Numbered from the stretch's first letter, positions 35,731 through 47,560 are shown. The stretch is 64,000 nucleotides of DNA from Panaeolus papilionaceus (GCA_015501605.1 JADNRZ010000006.1:1798001-1862000); one strand, 5' to 3'. A program made the numbers and translations. Notes: generated by a model not told the origin, from the sequence alone.

Positions 35731-35760
35731 TTCTTCCTTCCTTCCTTCCTTCCTTCCTTC
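35731..35760 (+). repeat. CTTC microsatellite
   Basis: About seven tandem CTTC units in the leader of the gene at 35869. A shorter version is at 16855-16875 before the gene at 16980. Confidence 0.85.
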
Positions 35761-35868
35761 TAATTCACCATCTTGTACAACCTTTGGCCCGTTCCTTAAG
35801 ACAGCGACAGCACCAGACAGACACTCAAACGCTGCCCGAAGGCCCATCGTTTCAGCCCGCAGATTCGT

Positions 35869-37872
35869 ATGAGCCTTACCTTCGTCTCGCAGACATCGAC
35901 CAGGAGATCGAGCCTCAACCTATCGTACTCTGATTTCGACCCCAGCCAATTCGACATGGAGATCGACCTAGCTCCGGATGATGTAAAGCCCCATGCAGTG
36001 GCCGAAGCAGTGACGGAGGACGAAAGGGATCCTCTTTATTTCTGCGAAAACGTCGTGCTCAAGGTATGTCGATGTTCCTGTCTGCACATAACCTATCTGA
36101 ATGTGCTAACGATTTGAAGGCGGAAGACAGAATATTTTCTGTCCCAAGAAGTGGGCTCATCGAACATGGAATCTACTTTCAGTCACTTTTAAACATGAAC
36201 CAAGAGATCACCAGTGGTAGTGTTTCCGACGCAGGGAGCTCAGAGAAGAATCCAATCATCCTGGATGGTGTCTCAAAAATTCACTTCCATAACTTCCTCA
36301 GGCTTATTTATCCCTTGTGCGTAGTTCATCATCTTCGTGTTTCGTCTAGATGTTGACATTATCTATTCTAGCCGTGGCATTGATCCTCCGTCTGGGGATG
36401 AACATTGGCTCGGTATTCTGGACCTTGCCACGAAATGGGGTTTCCATGAGGTATGCTACCTCATTAGCGTCAACACTCAGGATATCGTATCTTACATCTT
36501 GTTGTAGATCAAAGAAACTGCCCTTACCCACCTCAAGCACATCTTCACGTCCACCTCTCACTACCGCGACCCCGTCCGCGCCCTTTACCTATGCCAGAAG
36601 TACGACATCCGCCAACATATCAAGCACCAATACGAGACACTCATCACCTCCATAACCCCCCTTGACCGCCCTGCCCTGCTCGCTGGGGGCATCAACGAGG
36701 AAACCATCCTTCATTTGATGCAGCTGAGGGAGAAGTGGTTCTGCGGCATGGTGTGGGGCGAGAAAGGCAGCAAGACGGCGTTTGGGGGTCTTCTTCCTTG
36801 CAGGCTATCTGCTAGGAAGATAGTCGAGGACCACTTCTCCGGTTCTGGCTCTCTCGCGGCGGAGGATAAGGCTGTGGAGGATACCCGGATTAGGGAGGAG
36901 GCTTCTCGTTTGAGCGCTACCGTGAAGCGTCTGGAGGAGATGGAGAGCGCGTTGATTGAGGCAGATAGGGAGAAGAGGCTTGCGGAAGCGAAGGTTGATG
37001 CAGAGAAGCATGCAAAGGAGGAGGCCGAGAGGAAGAGGGCTGAGCAGGAGGAACTTGCCAGGAAGAAGGAAGCGGAAGTACCGGAGTCGCCTGTTCAACG
37101 CAACGATGACGAAGCGCCATCTCCAGAAGCAGCCCATGATGACTTGGACGACATATGATCTATCACAAGCGATATGAGCATTGTTCCATCCCCCGAAGTT
37201 GGACCTCGTGTCGAGCGACTCATTCTACTTCATGCGGAGAAGCACTATGTGTTAAAGCAGATTGACGAGTTGCAACATGTTGGAGTGGACGACAACAATC
37301 CAAGAATGAAGAAACTGAGAAGTGTCGTGCAGAAATACGAGAGGAAGATACGGAAGTACTGGGAAAATGGTGAGCAGCTCGAAAGCGAATCCTGGTCGGT
37401 CCTAACTACTACACTTTTATAATAGGTACATCGCAAGCAAATCTTTTTGTCGGCTGGTCGGAACCCGAGACTATATATCTGGAATCGCTTAATGAGATGA
37501 AATCTGGCCAGAAGATCGAAGAGGCACTAGAGAGCTTGATGTACCCTGGTGCTCGGTCGTTAACTTTTAGCATTCTAGTCGGAATCAAGAAAGCGACACG
37601 GGTGAAACAAAGGATGGTCTCTGCGGAGATCCGGGAATCGTGAGTGCTTGCCAATCCGTGTCAATATTAAACCCTGTTCATTACATGTTCAAATTGGTTC
37701 ACCTCCCAGCTACGCTTTTCTACCCTACACTGTGGAAGACCCTCAAAACCGCAAGTTATCTAAAACTGTCATCTCGGAGGATATATTTGCAGACTGGTTA
37801 TTCGAGTTCAAGCAATTGGTCCAGGCACGTCAGAATCAAGTGGAACCGGAGTTGGCTGATCCTTGGGCGTGA
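35869..37872 (+). pseudogene. BTB/POZ-like protein, type B, with one nonsense codon
   Basis: Six exons with intact splice sites and phases: 35869-36063, 36120-36316, 36372-36450, 36508-37369, 37426-37639, 37710-37872. Full frame would be 569 codons. Exon 4 has TGA at 37156-37158 where the paralogue at 27414 has CGA (Arg) in the same context (DLDDI before, SITSDMSIVPSP after). The frame is otherwise open to the end, so the product as read is 373 residues: BTB core (DRIFSVPRSGLIEHGIYF), RDPVRALYLCQKYD, MQLREKWFCGMVWG and the coiled coil, but no C-terminal domain. A CpG-to-TpA-type transition fits methylated-cytosine decay. It may be a young pseudogene, a truncated but functional protein, or an allele. 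Confidence 0.75.
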
Positions 37873-38259
37873 TATTTAGGATTGGGTTGGATGAGGCTAG
37901 TTACTTGTTTTACTGTGTCCTCGACTCATCGTTCTCCATATCTCAGTATAACTTTCCACTCTGTACGTCTATTCGCCCCCGTTTCTTCAATAAACTTCTA
38001 AAGTTCTTTGTTCACCAGACACGATACATATAGATACTATTATGCACTCCGCCTGATCGCCAACAATTCTCATGAACTTGCAATGCAAATACAGTACTCT
38101 CCAGTTCAAACCACCAACCATGGAGCGATGCAAAGCAATGTAACACTAATTTCATGCGCAATGAGCCTTGTAAGGCTGAACAGAGGTGGTAACGTTTCTC
38201 CCATAGTCTCCTATTTTGACCGTCCAAGACCCCACGACGTGTCCTCCTGACCTTCGAAA

Positions 38260-38269
38260 AAGACGCCCA
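38260..38269 (+). promoter_or_regulatory. Array element upstream of the gene at 38458
   Basis: AAGACGCCCA followed by AGCACGGGG, 189-198 bases before the ATG. The rest of the gap 37873-38457 shows nothing else. Confidence 0.5.
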
Positions 38270-38457
38270 AGCACGGGGTCATTACACATTGTGGACCCAC
38301 AGACTCTAGTCATATAAGATGCATATGAGCAAACAAGATAACTCGGTCTTGCTTCCTTCCCCCCCACATTGCCCCTCAATTCCAGCCACCGCTCAGCAAA
38401 GGCTATTCCACACTATAGTCGTTTCGCGACGCTCAACTATCCTAAGTCTACGAATAT

Positions 38458-40564
38458 ATGCGTATACGTTCTATATCCGTATCAGAAGTCTCCACTTCCT
38501 ACTCAAGTCTGGCCTTATCGTGTTCGGACATCGAAGCTGTTGACCTTCAACTCGAAGCAGACATGACAGACCCTCATCCATCCTCCGACCCTAGCAAGCC
38601 CCCTCAGGCAGTTCATCCCAATGATTCAATGGGCTTCGGGAGTCTACCCACCTTAGCGAATGACCCCGAGGGCGGAATACGACGAGACTATCTATTTTAC
38701 TACCAAACCGTCGTGATCAAGGTGCGATAACGCATTCACTTCGCTACTCACTTTGCAACAATTTATTCATATCTATCTTATAACAGGCAGAAGATACGCT
38801 TTTCTGTGTGCCCAAAAACGGGCTGATGGCGGCGGGAAACTACTTCCCTAAGCTATTTCTTAAGCTCGAAGCAGAAGCACAATCTAACCCAGATACAATC
38901 GTTCCGGGTACCTCAGACGACAACCCTATCATTTTGGAAGGCGTTTCGAAAGACCACTTTCGCGATTTCTTGAGATTAATTTATCCCTTGTATGTGTTTT
39001 TTTTTCTAGTTCTTTCACGATCTTCATTGAATTTTGAAATGAACTTGCGTGCACTAGTGGGATCTGCGCACCTCGAAAGGACGACCAATGGCTCGGAATC
39101 CTCCAGCTTGCAACAGAATGGAACTGCGTTGGTGTAAGTCGCTCCGAGTCAGCTTGTCTCTATTCGAAACATCCTCTAACACATGCACAGATCCGTGATA
39201 CAGCTCTCACCCACCTCAAACATCTTTTCCGATCCTGCAATCCTACTACTTCGTCCACACCTCACGACCCCATGCGCGCTTTATCTCTCTGTATGAAATA
39301 CAAGATCGGCGGATATGTCATTCAACAGCTCGAAGCGATCATCACCTCTATCAGACCTCTCAATCGAAGCGCGATGACAGCAAGCGGAATAGATGAGGCT
39401 ACAATCTTGTCGATCATGGAGATGCGCGAGCAATGGCACTGTGGGATAATCTGGGGCGAGCGGGGCATCAAAGAAGAAGGTCGTTTGTTTCCGAAACGAT
39501 TGTCAGCTAGAATTATCATCGAGCGATATCTCAGCACGGATTCCAGGTTCGCCGGATGGATCACGTTGACGCACCTAACTGGGCTCAACACTGGGGGAGA
39601 ACAAGATGATAGGAAAAGAGAGGACGAACAACTTGAATCCGCAGCAAAAGAATTGGAAGCAGAGGAATTACGAGTTGTTTCAACATTGAAAGTCGACTGC
39701 ACGCAAGAGGTGAACAGGGTGGTAGAGCCAAGGGAGGTAGAACAGGACGAGCCCGATAGTCCGACTCTGGAAATGGAGGAGGAAGCTAAGGGTTTGGAGC
39801 GCGAGAAAGAGGCAGAAACCGAAGCAAGGAGACTGGCAAAAGAGGCGAGGGAGAAAGGAAGGAAGATGACCAAGCGAGAAAGGGTGAGGGTGAGGGCAGA
39901 GAAAAAGCAAAAGGAGAAGATTGAGAAAGGAGAGAAGGAGAAAAGGCTCAGGGAGCTAGAACCGGAACGCGAACTGCAACGCAAGCTTGAGGAGGAAAGG
40001 ATGATGGAGGAGAAGTGGTTGGTGGCGGATGCTGAACAACAGGAGATGTCAACAGAGCGTTTTGACAGCATCGAGATACAGGAAGTCGCATTGTCAGTGG
40101 TGTCGGCCAAAGAAGTGGTATCGGGCAAGAAGTTGAAATGCGAGGAGTGCAAGGGCAAGAGGCTGTGCAAGATGTGCCGCTGTGCTGATAAACAAAAGAA
40201 GAAGCGGGAAAAGTGGTTTTGGGATAGGCATTTTTGGAGAGAGCTAGAGGAAGAAGAAGAGGCAGAGAGATTGAGAAACGAAGAGGAGGAACTACGTCAG
40301 AAGGAAGCGGAGGAACAACGTCAGAGAGAAGAGGAGGAGGAGGAGGAGGAGGAGGAATGGCTTCAACAGATTGAAGAGGAACTAGGTCAGAGAGAAGAAG
40401 AGGAATGGCTTCAACGGATTGAAGAAGAGGTAAAACGCCAGCTTGAGCAGATGCGTAGAGAGGAGCAGTTACGGTCCTGGAGACCTCGTATGGGTACCTG
40501 GTGGCGTAACGCTCGTGAAGAACAAGTTGAACCTCCTCTGGTTTGGGACATTGGATGTCCATAA
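38458..40564 (+). CDS. BTB/POZ-like protein, type D, long coiled coil with Cys cluster
   Basis: Four exons: 38458-38721, 38787-38989, 39058-39133, 39191-40564; 638 residues. Exon 1 SSLALSCSDIEAVDLQLEAD; exon 1 end FYYQTVVIK. BTB core: EDTLFCVPKNGLMAAGNYF, NPIILEGVSKDHFRDFLRLI. Exon 3 is 76 bases (one codon shorter than the usual 79) and reads KDDQWLGILQLATEW. Exon 4: HDPMRALSLCMKYK, MTASGIDEATILSIMEMREQW, RLSARIIIERYLS, then about 350 residues of Glu/Arg/Lys coiled coil. Near residue 500 the coil is broken by a cluster of Cys (CEECKGKRLCKMCRC), which looks like a small metal-binding knot. A GAG microsatellite at 40331-40358 encodes a run of Glu. It is the only intact D gene; two relics lie upstream. 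Confidence 0.77.
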
Positions 40565-40994
40565 AGAGTTGTGATAAGGCGAAGTGTCAGAGAAGATAGT
40601 CTGTGCTTCCAACCTTCTAGTTCGATGTAGGTTAACTTCTACTTGAATGCGGCAGGCGTTTTGATGTTCATCAATTGCAGGTGGTCAAGTCATTATCTAT
40701 GTGTATGAAAGAAAATCTGAAATGTACAGGTTTTGTGACATAAATAAGAGTGTTTCTGGCGAGATTTGGTAAAAGTCTAGTCTGGAGCGACACCCTATGA
40801 TACTCATTTTTTCCTTCTTTCCTTCATCTCTCCTACCGCTTGCTTAAACAAACGTGCCTTCCAAGTACTTTGTCCTTCGAAGCACACATCCTCTTTCATA
40901 TTAAAAATGTGTTATTCACCACTCTGCCAGTAACCACACTTTATCTTATTTTCATTCTATGCATTCCGGCATCGCATTTGAGTCGCACATCATA
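40565..40994. other. Gene-free 3' flank of the type D gene
   Basis: Resembles the stretches after the D relics (GTGTTTCTGGCGAGA here, GTGTTTCTAGCGAGA at 11440 and 20850). No promoter word of the array was found here, although a relic follows. Confidence 0.45.
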
Positions 40995-41572
40995 ATGTCC
41001 ACTAGTAGTAGCGATCTATTGTGATTCGTCTTCCGACATCGAAATGGACTCCCAGGCCGCAGTCTGTCAATTCTGTCCCTGAACGCCCCGAACTCAATCA
41101 GAACAAAGATGGCCACTGAGGCCAATGAGCCAGAGACTGAGGCCAATAACAAGTCCGTAACAATGGAACACAACCCAGTATAATTCTATGAAAATGAGGT
41201 TCTATAGGTGTGTCACACCTAATAGTGGTTCGATTCAACTTGAAGGCTAGACTACACGCATTAAATTTAGTCTGGAGGACTCTTCTGTGTTCCTAAAGGG
41301 GAACTCGTCGAACATGGGGTATATTTCCTGTCTCCCTTCAAACAAGAAGTAACGAAAATCGATGGCTACATCATCTATCGTTGGTAGCTCAGAGCAGCAG
41401 CCCATCGTTTTGAAGGGTGTTTCAAAGTTCCGTTTTCACGATTTCCTGAGAGTAATATATCCGTTGTATGCATCCGAACCCTACCTAGCTTTGCACGATC
41501 ACTCCCCACTTAAGTCAGCTCCCTCGGCTTTCCACCATCAATATTCTCTGCAACATCTACGGCGTTGACAAA
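40995..41572 (+). pseudogene. Left half of a split BTB-array relic (exons 1-2)
   Basis: Decayed exon 1 (SDIEMD-like segment, then MEHNPV, TAA, FYENEVL) and exon 2 at about 41272-41467: a shifted start, then in frame SSEQQPIVLKGVSKFRFHDF and LRVIYPL before a GTATGC donor. At 41557-41572 CTACGGCGTTGAC would encode YGVD, the first residues of exon 3, and similarity ends there. The matching remainder of exon 3 and exon 4 appears 8.5 kb away at 50059. Frame breaks and stop codons rule out a working product. Confidence 0.6.
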
Positions 41573-41608
41573 ACGATGGAATTTTCGGACATTGAAGAAA
41601 GAATGTAG

Positions 41609-41848
41609 CAAAACCTGGACGCTGCCTTATCCAAGCCAACCCTACGCGCCGTTAAACGAGTCAATCTTCTCATATTCCTCCAATGGTTTCCGGTAAATCT
41701 AAAATTTGGATCCATGGCAGACCTGATCTGCCAGGAGATGGGAGCGATGCGGGAAAGAGGAGTGTTGCACGTCACAGTGCTACCGAGAGACCTGGCGGGG
41801 GTACCCCTCAATATTCACCCCTCTCTAGCTTCGGAACTCGTAAAATAA
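41609..41848 (+). other. Possible C-terminal fragment of an unrelated (F-box-like?) protein
   Basis: An open frame of 79 codons without a start, ending TAA at 41846-41848. It contains NLDAALSKPTLRAVKRVNLL and later MRERGVLHVTVLP. This layout (a last strand-helix unit, then a 'rerg-v-l-v' line) recalls the ends of basidiomycete F-box/LRR-type proteins, but I am not certain. It starts within 40 bases of the point where the BTB relic breaks off, so it may have come in with the foreign segment. Confidence 0.25.
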
Positions 41849-42956
41849 TGCACCATTTTTGACTCATGTGTATGCGTTTGTTATTTTCGAATGAAAACGT
41901 GCCCATACCTCATTTGTTCCAAAATCGAACCTCTTCAGTTCGTCGCTATTGCTTGTCCAGGCAGGAACTACTTCCAAGCTAGTCCCTGTCCCCGAAAAAT
42001 AATAAAGCACGCAGTCTTATAGTCTTTCAAACATTCAAGGGAACAGCAGACGATACATTCGATTCCCCCGGCCCCCCCATATATAAAACCCCGCCTCCTG
42101 CAAACTTGGCTCAATCAAACAACCTGTAATCTGTTCTCAGTGAACCTCAAGTCTTCTTAACATCCGAGTTTATTGAATTAGTGTTGTAACTCTGAACTTG
42201 TCCCTCGTCCGTTTGATCAAAAATTGAGTAATTCCCGTGTTGTTCTCGCTATGCCTGTGTTTCTGTCTTGTGGTCGGGATTTCCCTGGCCCCATCTCTCA
42301 TTATGGGAAGCATTCAGGGACATAGTGAGGAACCGAGTTTCAGCCGAGAGCGTTTATGCAGGCTTCGAAGCACGTTTATTTAAATTGGGTAAGGGGTTCA
42401 CCGCGACACCCGTCCTCTGTTATCACTGTTAAATATGGATGTCTTTGCATGCACTATTCCCTAGTTTTTCCGACTTCTCCTATTTTTTTTGTAAAGGTGA
42501 TCATGAAATTCCACCCCAATGTAACTGTTGCACACCTTCTTTGCTTTTAGCAATACCCTTCAATGGCATTGGATGCACCGTGACGTCGACCTAACGGTGG
42601 CAGTGCGGACGAACGAACGATTAACCCAGAAGTGAGAGTGAGCACCTTTAAAGTCAGCGTTCTAGCGCTCAATCACATGAGGTAAAAATCTTTGTTAGGT
42701 TTGTGATTCCCGAGTACTTCCCCTCTCCTTGTCAGTTTGGTGAATTGTATCACGATACAGCGCTTCTCTGTAGTAGGCTCGGAGCCCGGCGCGTTTGCCC
42801 TCTGGTCGAATGACCGAGGGAAGCCCAAAGCTATTTATAGACGCGCCGAACATAATCCTCATGGATCAAAGGATGCAGTAACAACCAAAATTTAGGGGGA
42901 GGTTTCTTTGACATATAATGCCACAAAATTGCTGGCATTGACACTTCGTAGACGAT
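41849..42956. other. Gene-free stretch before the GH27 gene
   Basis: Contains a good TATA-box-like TATATAAAA at 42080-42088 preceded by a C run, and a pyrimidine-rich region after it, but no coding exon follows within 800 bases; a solo LTR or a non-coding transcript is possible. A second AT core, CTATTTATAG at 42831-42840, lies 117 bases before the GH27 start codon and is the better candidate for that gene. Confidence 0.35.
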
Positions 42957-45119
42957 ATGTTCAGCCTTTCAACTACACTCGTCCTTCTCTCGCTATCAGT
43001 GACCGCCTTCGGTCAAGCACCCGCTTGGGGACAGTGTGGCGGGGAAGGATGGATAGGCCCAACAATTTGCATATCAGGGTGAGCGTTACATGTATCCGTG
43101 ATGAGATCATAGGCGCTGACCATCGTTCGTTTCTTAGATGGACCTGTGTCTACACGAGCCGGTACCACTCTCAATGCCTCCAGGTCAACATTCCATCTAC
43201 CGCTGTTGGAAAGCTCCCAGCTCTCGGGTCAGTCAACGCCCACTGGATTTCTGACAAAATATTATGCTGACCATCTTTGCTCCACCTAGTTGGAATTCAT
43301 GGAACGCTTATCGATGTGGTACGTACATCCTGAACCACTGGTCTTGTTTTCTTCTTGTCTCACCCGCTCTCCGTAGATGTCAGCGATGCTAAGGTCATGC
43401 TTGCGGCCAATGCATTCGTCAACTTGGGCTTGAAGGACGTCGGTTATGAATACGTCAACATCGATGTGAGTCTTGATCTTTACGCTACAAGGGGCTTTAA
43501 CTCATTGACAATTGCTTTTTTTTTTTTTTCTTCAGGATTGTTGGTCGCAGAAGAACCGCGACGAAATCTCGGGTCGCCTCGTCCCCGACCCCAGGAAATT
43601 CCCGAACGGGATTTACGATATCGCTAACAAAGTCCATGCTCTGGGACTGAAGATTGGTATCTACAGGTGCGTTTCAATCAAGCTATCGTTGATTTCACTC
43701 AGACATTGCTCACCAGCTGTGTAGCGACGCTGGGACACAGACTTGCGCTGGGTATCCAGGCTCTCTGGGCAAAGAGAAGCTTGATACTACAACTTGGAGT
43801 GACTGGGGAATCGACTATCTCAAATACGGTTCGTGCATTTTTATTCCGACCTTGAACAGTGATATCTTTGTGTGCTGATAACCTCTCGAACCCAGACAAT
43901 TGCTTTGTCCCGTCTGACATGAAGGACGCAGCCGTATGTCTGTTTTAGTAACCTTTATCCTTCCATCTATCTAATCTTTACGCCCAACAGTCCTATAGCG
44001 ATTGGTAGTAAGTAACCCCCCGAGGCTCCTCTGTCACGCCAAGCTCACATATATCTAGTGAATCGAACTCGGCGAAACGATATCGAGCCATGGCGTAAGT
44101 CGACTTTTTGGTTTCCTCGTGTTTACCGCCCCACTGATATTCCATCTGCACAAGCGATGCACTAGCCTCAACATTGCGAGTAATGCAGTACAGCTTGTGC
44201 ATCTGGGGCAACGCCCACGTTTGGGAATGGGGTGGCCGTGTCGTGAGTTTCTAGTAAATGGGGGTTTTATTCAACTTCGTTTTTAAGGTGTTTAATTAGG
44301 GACACTCATGGAGGATGTCTGGAGATTCGAGGTACGCTCATACAATATTTAGACGTTGCGCAATTATCTAACAACCTAATCCAGCCCAACTTGGTCTTAC
44401 ATCTCTTCGATCATTAATCTCAATGCTGGTCGGCTCTCATCGACCAAATTCTACGCTCATAACGACATGGACATGATGGAGATCGGTAAATATTATTTGA
44501 CACAGTATGTGGCGCTCGGCGTATAAAGACTGACTATTGGACAGGAAACGGTAATCTTTCGATTCAGGAGCAACGTACGCACTTTGCGGCTTGGATCTTC
44601 ATGAAGAGCCCAATCCTTCTGTATGTCCTGTTTTCCTGCTGCGCAATGTTATATTCTAACTGGCCTTGTACAACAGTGGCACAGATGTACGGGCGCAATC
44701 ATTTTTACATGTCCCTCGGACTAATTAACAGTTGATATATTTAGTTAACCAAACTCAGCACCACCCAGCTTAGCATCATCAAGAACAAGGAGCTGCTCGC
44801 TTTCCACCAAGACAACACCGTAGGTGACCCAGCGCGTCCCTTCACTGCATACTCAGGCATGCCATCGACCTCGCCCCCTGAGTACTACTCCGGCACTTCA
44901 AGCCTCGGTACCCATGTCTTCATTATCAACACTTCGGGTTCTACTGCGACGAAGCATTTCACCTTCTCGAACGTCCCCGGTCTCGGGACGTCTGGAAGCT
45001 TCAAGCTTCACGACATGTGGACTGGTCAGGATGTCTCTGGCACTTTCACTGCATCTTCGTCCTACAATGTCAGTGTTGCTTCGCATGACACTGTTGCTTA
45101 TCGTATTATTGCGGTCTAA
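42957..45119 (+). CDS. Secreted GH27 alpha-galactosidase with N-terminal CBM1
   Basis: Fifteen exons: 42957-43078, 43138-43227, 43290-43318, 43377-43465, 43536-43666, 43725-43828, 43896-43933, 43991-44007, 44059-44094, 44155-44242, 44300-44331, 44385-44485, 44545-44620, 44677-44686, 44745-45119; 445 residues. Residues 1-19 are a signal peptide. Residues 24-56 are a CBM1 ([13 protein letters not shown] with the four paired Cys). After only about ten linker residues comes the catalytic domain: [19 protein letters not shown], then LKYDNC with the expected nucleophile Asp189, and RMSGD with the expected acid/base Asp257. The end is a beta-sandwich typical of the family. The enzyme should release terminal alpha-galactose from galactomannan or raffinose-type sugars outside the cell. 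It has no relation to the surrounding array. Confidence 0.9.
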
Positions 45120-45564
45120 AATGTATTAGATTAAATTTGAGTATGATGGTGGTGTGGGCAAAATGAAACGTGTTTCTGTCTTTATTGTGACCTCAAACTT
45201 TGCGAAGAGCAGGAGGAGAGAATTCGTATTGGGTTTCAAGACCGGTGCCAAACAACTCTGTGTTTGACACCATCATGACCAACTTGAACTTGCACAGATC
45301 GGTTCGATACCCCGTCTTCTTAGCTTTACCGAGACACAATCGACACCAATATCTCTCCTTTTCTTATGTCAACACTTGAGCTCAACTGCCATCCAGGTCG
45401 TATTTTCAACACCCCGCAAGAGTTGCTCAACACCATCATCGGCTTCAACAAAGGGCAAAACAAGATTTTTCCGACATAATATTGACTGATGATCTTAACA
45501 TAAGGGGCGCAGGCATTGAAGTCGATCATCGAAAAAGTCGGATTGTCGTGTCCGTCTCAACTCA

Positions 45565-45592
45565 TACTACTACTACTACTACTACTACTACT
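45565..45592 (+). repeat. TAC microsatellite
   Basis: About nine tandem TAC units in the presumed 3' untranslated region of the PEBP gene. The rest of 45120-45599 between the two convergent genes holds no feature. Confidence 0.9.
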
Positions 45593-45599
45593 AATCCCA

Positions 45600-46587
45600 C
45601 TACGCACTACTCAAACTCGTACTCCCCCACACGAAAAACCCAGCCAGCGGCTCGCCCATCCCCGCATCCCGTGCAAACTGCGTAATGTCGAAACCGCGAT
45701 ACGAGGTTGTCCAGGTTGTGTTTTGGGTGGTGAGGGTGCCGATGTAGGAAGGGAAGGAGGGGGGTTGGGGGTAGATGAGGATGACGTATCTGGCAGTGAG
45801 GAGGGGAGTGAGGAGTGAGGTGAGTACTCGAGTGGGGAGAAAGGGGGAAAGGGAAATAGAAAGGGAAGAGCGCTCACCGATGATTCCCTGTTCCCACCGC
45901 TGGTAAAGGCTTGATGTACCTTGATAGTGTTTCTGTTCGATTGGTTAATGTGACCTCGACGACGCCCCCACCAAGCACATTATCAGAATTCTTATTTACA
46001 TAGAAATCACTGGCGAAAAAGTGTCGGAATGATCTCCAATATGGCGTTTCATTCGACGGAGCGTCGGGGTCGAGCATCGTTATGATATATGGACCGTCGT
46101 TGATGTTGTCATTATTTTGGTGTTGGCGGGATTCGGGTTCTATAAGGCGGATGTTGGTAAATGGGAGTGTGGTTTCTATATGCATATTAACACGATCCCT
46201 CAGCTGAAACGAAAAAAGAGATGTGAAAAAGAGGGTTTACGGTTATCGTATACATGTTCTCCTAATGCTGGCGTGAAACTCCCTCCTCCGAATGCAGTGG
46301 TGAGAGGCCAGTCGATTTGGAGTAGGTATTGGAGGTTGAATATGATGGAGAGGTCTTGTGTGATCTTTATATGCGTGAATATGAGTGATTAATGATTCGA
46401 GGAGACGTGTTTGTCGAGAAGAAAGGGGATACCAGCTCACATTCGCTGCCTCGAATGCATTTTTGACTTGTTGAAGCTTGGTTTCGAAGGTGAAGATGGC
46501 GTGGTTATGTGGCGATGAATGTGCAAGTACTTCAAGGTATCTACAGCACAGTATGAGTGGGAGGAGAGTAAAGAAAGGGAGGAGCAT
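45600..46587 (-). CDS. Secreted phosphatidylethanolamine-binding protein (PEBP) family protein
   Basis: Four exons on the - strand, read from the right: 46587-46441, 46364-46254, 46203-45878, 45789-45600; 257 residues. The N-terminus MLLPFFTLLPLILCC is a likely signal peptide. The PEBP signature DPDAPS is at residues 131-136, followed by PYWRSFRHFF; further on come LSRYIKPLPAVGTGNHRYV (the second conserved region, G-x-G-x-HRY) and an ending with FDITQFARDAG and FFVW, all as expected for fungal PEBP-like proteins. Family members bind phospholipids or inhibit proteases such as carboxypeptidase Y; which applies here is not known. It converges on the GH27 gene. Start chosen as the ATG giving the signal peptide. 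Confidence 0.87.
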
Positions 46588-47425
46588 GATAATCAGCGAT
46601 AGCGAATCTGGGAATGAAAAAGAAGGGGCGAGGGTCGAACTTCGATAGGTGTCGCTTTTATATGTAGTTCGATAGCGCTGGGGATCATTCTCGGTCAGGT
46701 CGATAGACGTTGAAAAAAGTTGGATGATGAACTTCGAAGGCTGAGTTTATCATTTCGAATGCTTCTATCCCCGCTTTGAGGCTTCGAAGGTTGAGCTTCA
46801 CATCGGCAGCGCTGCTGCTCACGAATTTAATTGATAGGTGAGGAAGGTTAGGTTTTGACATGGATTAGCGCACGTATAATGGATGGATATACGTATCAGA
46901 ATATGCGGCGTTGATAAATGTTCATTGCATCAGGCGTTCGTTACTTGGGTTGATAATTCGTAGTGACGGACGGATGTGTGAGGAAAGATCAAAGTCTTTC
47001 ATGATCGATAATTTAAGATACAGACAGACCCATCCCCATGCCATAACATCCAGTCTATTCGCTTCGCTTCTCCTCCCACACCTACAGGGAATCAGGGAAT
47101 CAACGCCCCTGTCTTCCTTTACTTCCTTAAGGTCTCTTAAGCTCACATTGAAGCCGCGGGCTCGATCATTATCGAACAAATGACGTTGATGACGCAACGC
47201 AACACAACAACGCCGCTCCCCTTCCTTTCTCTATATTTCTGTTCTCTTCGTCATATGCACCACAGACATAGCGTGGATCCCCCGCCCTTCTCTTTACAAT
47301 CCTATCAATGTCTATGATCAAACGATGAATCTATGACAGCGAACCCACCCCGCCATGTGTCTTGATCTGAGTCGATGAGAAGCTGTCGACTCTGTTTCTC
47401 TAAAATCCAAACCCAACCAAGAATT
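46588..47425. other. PEBP promoter side and gene-free stretch
   Basis: Includes two GGCTTCGAAGGTTGAGCTT-like words around 46735-46800 (near repeats of CTTCGAAGG.TGAG). No coding exon or RNA gene recognised. Confidence 0.4.
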
Positions 47426-47560
47426 CTTGGTCTTGTGTGGGTGCTCGAACGTAGTGTCGGTTAGGTATGGAGCCCGACGGCATGCATGTGGGGATGAGAA
47501 GCGTGGTTGGAAACCACGCCTCCCAGGTCGAGGGCCGATGGACGGCGGAGGATGAGCCCC
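47426..47560 (+). repeat. Dispersed repeat R1, copy 1
   Basis: 135 bases identical to 48540-48674. It contains an 8-base-pair hairpin with a three-base loop at 47501-47519 (GCGTGGTT ... AACCACGC). Confidence 0.88.

Noticed and set aside
35215..35763. 182-codon open frame on the + strand
   Set aside because: The related upstream block at 16525 does not keep the frame, and the end runs through the CTTC microsatellite into the next promoter.
39322..40170. 282-codon open frame on the - strand
   Set aside because: It is the complement of the Glu/Arg/Lys coiled coil of the type D gene; it gives Ser/Phe/Leu low complexity and has no domain or splice logic.
42080..42300. Possible LTR (TATATAAAA followed by a pyrimidine-rich stretch)
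   Set aside because: I could not find a second copy, TG..CA ends or a target duplication in the window, so I only note it as a gene-free stretch.
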